The notes beneath the pieces are model-generated. The model was not told the DNA's origin. It did no database searches and was given only the letters and a program-made list of their open reading frames with translations. Source: Corticium candelabrum (taxonomy: Eukaryota > Porifera > Homoscleromorpha > Homosclerophorida > Plakinidae). Taken from it: DNA of 64,000 bases. Below, in pieces: positions 1 through 10,425 of the stretch (positions within the stretch are counted from its first letter, which is position 1; each line of letters starts with the position of its first letter). The position numbers and the translations under genes were made by a program. Where the stretch lies: positions 2,681,342 through 2,745,341 of the forward strand of contig NC_085099.1 in assembly GCF_963422355.1 (NCBI RefSeq), written 5' to 3'.

Positions 1-228
1 GTCATTCCCATCAATTTTGTTGTAGGTATATTAGAATTTGTTATTGTTGACTCTCGGGTTCTCTCAAACTAAGCTTGATCTACTGGCTGCACTAAGCCAG
101 ACATATTATTATACTAATGCAAAGTTTTGGTAATATTTTTCTAATGCTGACATTTTAACTGAATACAATACTTCAGTTGCTGGCTGTTTTGCAATGGGTA
201 CTGTAGTATGTTTTTTTCATTTTTATAG

Positions 229-1709
229 GAAAGGAAAGATACGTGTATGTTTTCAGAACATCGGAGCTGAATATTGTTGACTCTCCTTTATTGGTAAAAT
301 CAGAATGCAGAAGCCATCGTATACAAAGAACAAAAGGTTCAATGATTTAGTTGTGCCGGATTTCATCTACTGACTTTATTTCTCTGTATAGGATGTCACT
401 TGTTTGCTTGTAGCCCTTCAGAATCTGAGATCTTTCAGTTGGCTGTGGCAGTCAAGAATAAAGTTCAAATTTATCAGTGGGGGAATAGCAATAGATTATC
501 TACTGCTTCTGACATGGAACTCAATGCTTCCGATGTGCTGAGTTTTATTAGGGTTATTATTTGTTAAAGCATTGTTTATGATAAACGTTGCAACTTATAC
601 TTGTTTTGTAGGAAGTATCTCTTGCAGATGTACCATGTGTGATGACAATGATTCACGACTTTGAGGGTAGTCAAAAGTACAAGATGTGTTTTGGCTATAA
701 GCAACAATTTGATTTGGTGTCTGACGATGGAGACGATCGAACCGTCTTGTATGAAATCAAGTCTGGATCAAAGGTTTGGTTCTACTCAGATTGCTTCAAG
801 CTGAGACCAGAAGTGTTACATTCTGTTTTTGCTTTTAGGTTATTCCTGTTTCAGCTGTTGACTTATATGAGGAGACTCATGCTGAAGTCGTTCTCACTTA
901 TGGACGTTAGTATAGAAAACTAACTTGGTGTGACATTGGTTATCATAGTATTAGTTGTTGTGTATTTGCAGACAACTCTTTGCATCGGAGCTTGTCTACT
1001 GTTGAGGATATTCCCGATGTCGAAATCAAGTGGAATCATGCACCATCAGCCATTGGTAGGTATTGACATACCGAGCAAGAATCAGTGTCTTTGCATAGGG
1101 CTCTCTGTTTCTATTGCTGTAGCTTGTGCATTTCCATATATGATGGGTTTTTCATCATCATCTATTGAAATTCGACTGGCGATTAATGGGAGTTTAGTGC
1201 ACACATTGAAAATGCCTGATATTCGTTTGATTTCTGCCAAGAATGACCTAATTTTCTGCTCATCGGCTTCTGGAATTAAAGGATCGCCGCCTTGTAGTCA
1301 CAAGCCAAAGTTTGGATCTCCGTCTAGGTTCGGTCGAATGAGAACTGCAGTGTCTGTAGCTTCTCTTGTGCCTTTGCCATCTGATTCAACGGAGAATTTT
1401 ATTTATCGGATATCTGCTGACACATTGGCAGGGATCACCAGTGCTCCTAGGTCTCCTACAGTCAACAGCCCAACTCTTACTCCTCCTCCTCTGTCTCCAC
1501 TTGTTCCTTTGGTAACTGGTGCTCCACAGGTACAAATATCACGACTTGCTTCATTGAAACGAGTTCGGGGAGCAAGACGGCAAACTGATTCTGTGTATAA
1601 GAGCTTGGAGGAGCTGGAGTTAGCTCTCAGCGAGTTGGAGTCTATTGACCTGAAGACACCAACGTCACCAGTTGCACCAACATTTTTGAGTTGTAGTCCT
1701 CTTCAATGA
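229..1709 (+). CDS. GARNL3: GARNL3-like Rap/Ran-GAP protein, C-terminal part (CNH domain), 5' partial
   Basis: This is the 3' end of a gene that starts upstream of the window. Exons read in one frame as 229-336, 392-552, 612-773, 839-905, 972-1055 and 1123-1709 (stop TGA), all with GT-AG borders. The translation is a citron-homology (CNH) domain: it includes GCHLFACSPSESE, FQLAVAVKNKVQIYQW, VEIKWNHAPSAIACAFPYMM and SIEIRLAINGSLVHT. The last two stretches match the CNH region of GARNL3 closely, rather than the MAP4K or citron kinases. The tail (about 150 residues) is rich in Ser, Pro and Thr and probably disordered. GARNL3 proteins carry an N-terminal Rap-GAP domain, which is not in the window. 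The role, a GTPase activator for Rap-type G proteins, is by family. The exact borders of the first exon are inferred from reading phase. Confidence 0.88.
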
Positions 1710-1964
1710 GGTAGGTGTATACGTATTTAGTGAGTAAATACTTATAGTACAGATGTCCAAATAGCTTAGTATTGTGCAATAGATACGTTGTTATTGTTTC
1801 TGAACAATTTTTATGGGACATCAGATAGTTTCATTTATTTATGTACAGTACATTGTTGACTATAGAATATTATTGAAGTGTTATATCACTAACTTCCATG
1901 TGCAACTGGAACTCTCCTAAACTGGAACTCTCCTAATTTGCATTGCTGAAATTATGTTTTACTG

Positions 1965-1997
<33 letters not shown>

Positions 1998-2119
1998 ATG
2001 ATCATATATTTCTTAGATCAAACTAATGCTCATTTCTGCAATAAAATTAAAAGGTTACAACTAACATGAAATGTCTATAAATCACTAGTGCAAGAAAGCT
2101 AATGTGGGAAGACGTGAGT
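1710..2119. other. GARNL3 3' flank with a short tandem repeat and CTGT microsatellite
   Basis: AT-rich 3' untranslated or intergenic DNA. A 16-base unit (ACTGGAACTCTCCTAA) is repeated twice in tandem near 1906-1937, and a CTGT microsatellite lies at about 1966-1998. AATAAA at about 2040-2046 could serve as a polyadenylation signal. No other gene seen. Confidence 0.5.
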
Positions 2120-3330
2120 GCTGAGAGGCATGGGCTCCTCAGGTCCACCACATAGTCCAGACAGTTTCTTTAAGATCACTTGTACATTGCACCTTTGTAG
2201 CTGGATGGAAAGCGTTTTCTTCAATAGAGTCCAAGAATTCTGGAGCTTTCGGTCTTTCGATTTGGTCTGATGACTGGATGGATAGCTTTTTCAAGAACTT
2301 CCTTCCTTGCTTTCCCCATGTACCAAAGTGGTTGAGAGCTAATAGGATGATGTTGGATGTTGAGCCTCCAGGCAGCATGAGCCAGTCATATATTTAGCCT
2401 TCTTTCTGGTTTCCGTTAGAGTTTCCAAGCTCCATGGGTGTGCCAAAGAGATGTCAAGGCCAAAGAGATATCAAGGTCAATGTTAGATCCTAGGTCGACA
2501 TCAAATATAACAATGTCAGGCCTGCATTCGGAATTGACATATCTGTTCCGAAGTTCACGGCGATGGTGAATGCCAAGGCTCTCTTGTCTGTATGTTTGTC
2601 TGCCTGTCTGTCGAAATGTTCCATGATGAGAGGTATCATTTTGGCAAAGGCACCACCTACTTTTGTTTCAGAGCTGTATTATATTTTCTTCTTTCTTTTC
2701 GTCTCAAAGCAGCAGCACCACCATCTGTATGAAATGATCTCGGGAATACATCAGAACTCCATGGGTGTGTCAAGGCAATGTCTAAATCAAAGCTGGCACC
2801 AGACTGTGCATCAAGAACTGTAATGTCTTGTTTGTTATTACTATTTGAATGTCTATTTCTCGGCTCCTTGCGATGAGGTAGGTGAAGATCTCTGAGGCAT
2901 TCCGACCATACCTAGCCATTGACTTTTGTGACCAGACAGGACCACCACCTGTTTTGCATGTGATTAGGTGGTATCCACTGCTATCAGTTGCTGCTCCATG
3001 ATCACATTTTTCTGCAAAATTAGGGAAGATAGGCAGACCCAGTCTAGCAGAGCTCGTCAAGCGATATTTGCAAGAGTTCAGTGCAAAACTTTGTGAGGTA
3101 GGAACTGCATTGATCCATGCCCCAGCCCCATTACCTTGTAGTGACCTGAGTCTAGCTGAATCACAACCAGTAGGGGCTTCTTCCAAAAGTGTAGTGATTT
3201 CAAAGTTTGTCTGTGAGAAGTTCGACTGTTTTTGAATTTTCTCCTGCCCTGATATGAAATCTGACAAGCTCTCGTCAGGAGGAAGGGATTGTCTGTCTGT
3301 TTGCCTGTCCCTCTGTCTGTCTCTTGTCTT
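2120..3330 (-). mobile_element. Decayed non-LTR retrotransposon, C-terminal end of the reverse-transcriptase protein
   Basis: Read on the minus strand, several frames in succession give pieces of one retroelement protein. About 3325-2830 has GAGAWINAVPTSQSFAL, RLGLPIFPNFAEKCDHGA and GYHLITCKTGGGPVWSQ. About 2580-2440 has RNRYVNSECRPDIVIFDVD and NIDLDISLA, and 2378-2139 has LPGGSTSNIILLALNHFGTW. This order (zinc-finger-like C..C..GYH..C, then RPDI..F, then LPGGS..LA..HFGTWG) is that of the region after the RT domain in invertebrate non-LTR elements. Frameshifts, an internal partial duplication (the ISLA segment) and CTGT microsatellites break it, so it is not functional. The RT core itself is not recognisable here. 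Confidence 0.75.
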
Positions 3331-3400
3331 TTTGTCTTTCTGTTTGCCTTTGTCTCTCTGTCTTTTTGTCTGGTTGTCTGTGTATTTGTGCATAGGTTTA
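3290..3400. repeat. CTGT/TTTG-rich microsatellite
   Basis: Imperfect CTGT and TTGT repeats next to the retroelement relic. Such tracts may mark its old end. They generate spurious Leu/Ser/Cys-rich or Asp/Arg/Gln-rich open frames. Confidence 0.6.
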
Positions 3401-3623
3401 TTTAGATCAGCGGGTTGCGTTCACACTATTTTCTGTTTGCGGAAATCATCATGACGCAGTTCAAGTCTTGGTTGCTTTCCTGCCTGTTGAACCTACCTTC
3501 GTTGGTCGGTGACCTCTTGAATTATGTGTTAGATCACTGTCAAATTCGTGGTTACCTTTTGTACAGACAGTACAATGGCAGTACATGGAGTGTCATTATT
3601 TTTCGCTGAAACAAGGATGTGAA

Positions 3624-3766
3624 TAACCTCTTTCACAGATCCTTTCAACGCGCACAGGCCAGAAGAGTGGGGCGGAGCCTGCACACCAAGAGCGCATCTG
3701 CACATGAGGGCTCCGCTCCACTATAGCCTTTAGCCTGTGCTAAGAAAAGGCATGTGAAAGAGGTTA
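3624..3766. mobile_element. 143-bp MITE with terminal inverted repeats and 9-bp target duplication
   Basis: The element begins TAACCTCTTTCAC and ends GTGAAAGAGGTTA, a perfect 13-base inverted terminal repeat. The arms continue with weaker pairing (ACAGGC...GCCTGT and GGGGCGGAGCC...GGCTCCGCTCC), so the whole can fold back. It is flanked by the 9-base direct repeat GGATGTGAA at 3615-3623 and 3767-3775. It has no coding capacity. A 9-base duplication is typical of Mutator-like (MULE) elements, so this is best called a non-autonomous MULE-type MITE. Confidence 0.85.
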
Positions 3767-3775
3767 GGATGTGAA

Positions 3776-4659
3776 AATTGTGCGTGTAAGGAACTGCACC
3801 TGACATGACTACACGATTGGCTTTTGTGGAAACCAAATTCAAGGAAAGTCACACGTTTTTAAATGCATGCAAGAATCACGTATGACACTAGTTTCTATAT
3901 ATGATTTTTGAGCAGATATTGTCACTTTTGAACTTAAAAGGTTGTTACAGAAGCGATGTCATCTAAGTTAGTAACCATAGCTGGCCAATAGCTATGCTAC
4001 AGTGAACGTACTGTACATCATTGTTTCTTTGTTGTCTAAACTGCACATTAGCTGAACTTCTGCAGCTTACTTTCATTTCAGTAGTCCTTTGTTTCTTAGG
4101 TATGGCTCTTTTTAAAATTAAGAATTTAGAATTAAGACTTTAATTTAGAATTAACAAGATTGGTATTAATCATGAACACCGCATTTCCTTATTTGTGAGC
4201 CCGCTGCACGTGTTTTGGCAAGTTCTTTTTGTTCCACTTCTAAATTGTGGGTGAGCAACAGCATGTGTCCAAACAATGGAGCAAGGTAGTCTCGCATAGC
4301 CAGACTCTTTCCACCATCATACTTCCTTTTCGCTGGAAGTACGAGAGCGAAGAGCGTCTAGAAATACCTACAGCATGTAGCTGGTATGGAATACATTGTT
4401 CTCTGTCTACAAAAACCCTTTGACTCAAATACTTGATAACCTGTTTTGTGTGCCCACACTGATTGCAGATCACAGAAGACAGTAACTGTCAGACTCGTTT
4501 AGCTGGCTGCCTGGAATAATCACCAGTGCCAGGAAATGATAAGACAATTAGCCTGCCCTCTACAATAGGAGGAAATAACGTATTGCAGTAACACTGGAGG
4601 TGCTGCAGCGTAACAACAGTCACGTTGATACTCTATTCATTGGTGACACATCACATGCA
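3776..4659. other. Intergenic DNA with a shared repeat fragment near 4290-4350
   Basis: No supported gene. A stretch at about 4294-4350 (ATAGCCAGACTCTTTCCACC and following bases) is similar to 44308-44365, so a dispersed repeat is present. The rest is AT-rich. The tandem duplication unit begins at its right end. Confidence 0.5.
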
Positions 4660-5088
4660 TGCCACCTACTAGTCTACTGTACTAGTCTGCTATGCTGTCA
4701 GCTGACAATTGAGGGCTGCGCTTCTGAGTGCAGCATATCGGTGGAGTGATGAAAGAGTGTGCAACCAGCTGACAAAGCTCAACTTTGAAAGTAAATTCTC
4801 CAAAGTGACAAGTCAAGCCATGAGTGAAGACTTCATTCAGGACTTTCATTTTATTTGCCACATGCATGAGTACAATATTTGACTGTTATTTACTCTCGCT
4901 CAATAATCCTAGAAAGCATCACTGCAAACTAAAACAAAGCATCTTTTACCACTACAAACTACATGCCAATTTTTCTGGCTGAACACTTTGTCACTTCTTT
5001 GAAACAAACTGTTACAAACAGCAAAAAAATTAGTATAAAGAATACAGACACCAGCTTGTTGTGATTAACAACTTTTGTGATAAAATCT

Positions 5089-5096
5089 TGACGTCA
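5089..5096. promoter_or_regulatory. Consensus CRE (TGACGTCA), unit A
   Basis: A perfect palindromic CRE/ATF site lies 122 bases before the ATG of the TEP-A gene. The same octamer sits 123 bases before the ATG of TEP-B (18928-18935). Location and retention suggest a promoter element; binding is inference. Confidence 0.45.
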
Positions 5097-5210
5097 TATG
5101 TGGTAGGTGGGTAATCTGTGAAGCAAGGCTAGCGACCACAGTTGAGCTTCTGCCTCCTTGATTTTAGGTGCATCCTCACTATCATCTGCCAGATGAGTAC
5201 TTCAAATTTA

Positions 5211-5659
5211 ATGGCAGTTCAAATTCTTTGGTGCTCTGTAAGCATCATTCTGATTAGTGTGACTGTCGCTGGGTATTATACTATTTAATTAATCAAGTTG
5301 TCTTGCAATAGATGAATGTCGTTATTGTTTTCATGCAGCCATAATGTTTCCAGCAAGAATGTGTTTGATGATGGAAGTTCGATTTGTCTTTCAGTGTTGC
5401 ATGTGCCACAAAGTCATTGTTGACTTATTTTCAGGTCTCTGTTGGACACTGTTTGTAAATAGAGACAAACCAAGTGGCACTGGTGACTGGGAGACACTGA
5501 GCTCTCTTCTTCGAGATCGTTATGATGTTTGTTCAAAGCCAAGAGACATCGATTGTCAAACAGCAACAGGTTTGTCTTTCTTTACCACTTACTTACGCAA
5601 CCAGTTGAGTACTAGTACAGTTTCATGCACATAGTGAGTTGATCACTGTGCATAATATG

Positions 5660-5714
<55 letters not shown>

Positions 5715-8008
5715 GTATCTATATTAGTTTCAAACAGATGTGACATGAGGTTATTGTTTTACATTTTGTTGACTGAGTGGTTGGTGCATCTTCCCACAGA
5801 CAGTTTGTAGACACTCTGTTTACACCTTGAAAGATGCAGTGATGCTTTTCCGTGTGTTTCAGTTTACAGTCTGGTAAGGAGGTGTGGTCAATCTCTGTGG
5901 GTACACTAAGAATGACACTTGCTAAAGTAGGAGCTTGAGGTTTAGTCACTATATTATTAAATTTTAATTAAGCTTGCTGCTGCGTTATACTGTGGACTGA
6001 GTTCATGAATACATGCATGCTCACGTTGTGTGTGTTCTACCATTGTGGATCATTGAAATTTCCTTTGCACTGTTTTGTCATTCCTGGATTTTGTATTGGA
6101 CATGACAGTGGTATGAATTTGTTGGAAATGTGTACTCTTTAGGGCTGGTTGGTAGACATGGGTGCCTAGTGGTAAGAAACACTAAAAACACCCCCGCTGG
6201 TTAGTCACGTACACTAGACCGAACTAGAACTACAGTTTTTGCCATTTGGATGTTACAACTTTTCTGTTACTCGAACAATAGACCACATGTATGCAGTGAT
6301 ATGAAGACACCTTTAATATCATTTATCGTGATAAACCAATTGCAATAGTGATAGCTATTAAAAGTTATTATATTTAGACGAACATGGTAGTAAAGTAGTC
6401 TTATTCATAATTTGCAGCATTGCAAGGACGGTATGTGTTAGTTGTAGAGCACAAATTTGCTACTATATGCGATAGTTGTATTTTAAATGTAAGTTGCGTA
6501 TTTATAATATTCATACATCTTATTGTTTGTATATGTTGTATGTAGGAAATCAGTTACAATATGTGAATCAAGTAGTGACTTGCAATACGATCCAAGGATT
6601 TTATTGTGTTAACTCTCAACAAGTAACGGGACAATGTTTTGACTACAAAGTTCGTTTTCTCTGTCCATGTACAAGTTAGTCTTGATTTATTTATTATAAG
6701 CAACGAGCCTGCAGTGATGTATGCCATTTTAGGAGCATGTGGAAATGACATCAAATTAGTGAATTCAGATGAAAAGGTAGACATTGTAATACCTACGTAC
6801 GGCCATAATCTCAGCTGTGAGTGGAAAGTTGTAGCACCAGAAGGTAGACAGATCAAGTTAATGCTTGCACCTGGACAAAAACAGCTTGATGTTGAGCATG
6901 CTGTACTAACTATCCAGTCTAAGTTGAAACAGTCAACGTACCAATTGATTGACAGCCGTAAAGGACTCTGGCCTCCAACTACCAGAGCAATGGTCTCAAA
7001 AGAAAACAAATTGATAATACACTTCTATGGCAATGTTATGTACACAAATTTGAGATTGCAGTGTGAATTGCTACCTGGTAAGAACCAATCATTGTTAAGC
7101 ATGAAATCCAAGCTACTAGTTGACCATGAGTTTCAGCTTTGGTTAAGTACTCAGTCTATGTGTGTGATAACTGCCTTATAATATTGCAGAATCGAGAACC
7201 TTTACTCCATGTAACTTCACATCTAACTTCTGTGACTGGAAAAGATGGAGCAAAATATGGACACGCTGTTAGACAACAATGAGTAAGTAATTTTAAGCTG
7301 TAATAACCATTTGTTTGTTCTAGTGCCTTGTTATGATGAAAAGATTGGCTACGTCGGTAAATTGTCAACAACAGAATCCGGCATAAAGTGCCAAGCTTGG
7401 CACACTCGGTACCCGCATAGACAAGCAGCTATTGTGTATAAGTATGAAGAGCTCAGAGGGACAAATTATTGTCGGAATCCAGGAGGCATGATGTCACAAC
7501 CATGGTGTTACACTAAAAACCGGAGAGTGGTACGACAAGTCTGTTCTGTTGTTCAGTGCAGCACATCTAGAACGGGTATGAACTGTATAATAGTACATTA
7601 TCATACTACACAATTATCTGTTGAATTATCTAATGATATAGGTATGGTTTTGGCATTGCGAATGCACGAGTCACTTGTCACTGGTGATCTCTACCGCATC
7701 GTTAGTCCATTATATGAAGGTGTTAAAGGCAGCTGTCTTTCATTCAACTACAAACTGAACACTGTTGGAAACAGATTGTTGATTATTACTGTTAAAAATG
7801 TGGAAAACATGTCTGTGGCAAAGAGAGCATTTAATGGAACAAAGAGCAATGGGTGGTTTCGAGGTTATCTTAAGATTCCTGATGACACAAAATTTTACAT
7901 TTATGTTGCAACTAGAATACCATTTTATGGGAGTACTGGTGATGTGGCCGTTGATGACATACATATTGTGAAGTATCCAGAACGTAAGTAGTAGTGACAT
8001 CAAAATGT

Positions 8009-8083
<75 letters not shown>

Positions 8084-8486
8084 AAATGTGTGGATGCGAT
8101 AGCTCAGTTGGTTAGAGAGTCATCTTACGGAGTGTTTACATCCGGGACCTTGAAGGGTCACAAGTTCAAGTCACAGTGATGGCAAGCTATGGCATAATTT
8201 CCTTACGCAAGAAACTAACACACATTTGCTTCTCTCGACTCAGGAGTAAATGAATACCTGGTCATTGACTGGGGTCCTAAGCAGCCATCAGCTGTGACGT
8301 GATATCAGCCACTGGGGTTCTGGTGAGACTTTGGGTGCTCACACCACAGTTGGCTTCACAAGTTGGTGCTCCTGCGAATGCCTAGCCCGGCTCCAGGAGT
8401 TTGCTAGTGCAGGCCCAGAGTTCCCTGAGTAGCGCACAGGGCCCACTTTAAGAGCTGGCGGCGTGACCTTTAGGATTTAGGATTTT

Positions 8487-8549
<63 letters not shown>

Positions 8550-9067
8550 TGCTGTAGCTCAATTGGTTAGAGAGTGCAATTGGAGAATGAGCACATCCGG
8601 GACCTTGCAGGGTTGCAGGTTCAAGTCACAGTGATGGCGAGCTATGGCATAATTTCCTTAAGCAAGAAACTTACACACAATTGCTTCTCTTGACTCAGGA
8701 GTATAAATGAGTACCTGGTCATTGACTGGGTACATGACCGCTGGCTTGGCAGTAACATCATGCAGCAGAGGGGTACTTGTGGGCCTTGGTGTCCAGTCCC
8801 AAATCCGCGCCATGGTCAGTGCCCCTGTGGCCAAGCTCCAGGTGGATTGTAGCGCATGGAGGCCCTGTCTCTAGAGGCAGGGGGAGCTATCTCTGTAACT
8901 GACCTTAAGGTTGATGTCATTCACGAATGACGTGGAGGGCTTGACATTTGTCCATTTGTCCATTGTGTGTGTCTGTGTGTCTGTGTGTCTGTGTGTGTGT
9001 CTGTGTCTGTGTTCTGTGTCCGTGTGTGTGTGTGTCTGTGTCTGTGTCTGTGTCTGTGTTCTGTGTC

Positions 9068-9135
<68 letters not shown>

Positions 9136-10328
9136 TTTGTCTGTGTCTGTGTCTGTGTGCGTGTCTGTGTCCGTGTCTGTGTGCTTATGTGGTGTTTACA
9201 TGTGCAAGATTTATTATTTAGTAACAAAATTTCATTGTCTTGCAGGGTTTTCTTGTTGGTCTTCTAACTCAAGTTTATGTCCTGTAACCATGATGCCAAG
9301 TGAAGGGAAATGGGAGTTGAAATCCTACATTAAAGAAACAGTAACAACAGGGCTACCAATGCAAACTCCAGGTACATTGTATGAAATTCTTGTTGTAGAT
9401 ACTTTTAAAATGAATTTGAATTTGCTATGGTGTGATCGACAATAGTACTGTTTCTGGGTTAGATTATAAAAGTCTTGGTTGTCAAAAGAGAAGTGATCGA
9501 CAGTCAAAAAAGACTTTCCTAGCATCGTTTCATTTATTGGAGACAAATAGTAGTCTGTTTCAGCATTGGCCACGTTATCGTGATCCGTCAGAATGTGCAA
9601 AGGCAGCGTTCACTCTTGGCTATAAATTCTTTGCCATTGGTCCAAGGTTATTCTGTTATGCATCACATGATTTGAAGCTTGATTATGACGGACAACTAAT
9701 AAAATCAGACTGTCCTTCTCTATCTCATTATCCCATTGAAAGAAATTTCTTTCTGTATGAGCTGATCAGTCAAATTGGCAGGTTTACATGGCTGCAACAA
9801 CTGACTCTCCAGTATGGTGAGAAAACTGGCATTTAGTAGCTACTACTTTTGGTGTAGTCAATTAACTGTGCATTGTTGCTTTTATAGGTTACTTTATGTC
9901 GTATGCATTTTCCAGTCAGCAGACTTTGCGTTCGTCGTACATAAGTTGGATCTGGTTGCGTGACGCAGGAAATGAACAGATGTGTGTTTCATTTGAGTAT
10001 AACTCTAATGTTGACAATTTGTATGTTGAACTGATGGAAGACAGCTTATCACAAACACGAGTGGGAAGGAAAAAGTATGTGGTCTGGAAAGCACCATCAC
10101 TGGGAACAGGCTGGAAATTTGCTACATTTTACTTGCCACGAGACTCCAATATAGTTGCTGTACAAGTTCAGATTGTAATGACACGCAGTATTTCTAATGA
10201 AGGGTACTTTGACATTCGAAACTTGACAGTTTTGCCATGTGCAACAGGTAAAACAGGTTTTGGTAATGCTAAGAACTGAACAGTATAATTGCATGTGCAG
10301 CAAATATTTTGTCTGATTTAGTCATATC

Positions 10329-10425
<97 letters not shown>

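Noticed and set aside
2782-3393. 203-codon minus-strand open frame as a host gene
   Set aside because: Its sequence is a retroelement fragment that continues in other frames.
3254-3454. Leu/Ser/Cys-rich frames over CTGT repeats (also 44729-45274)
   Set aside because: Products of the tetranucleotide repeat, with no conserved sequence.
8093-8170. Possible functional tRNA gene
   Set aside because: Boxes A and B are present, but the stems do not close and the same sequence is found as a 400-base dispersed repeat, so it is a SINE.
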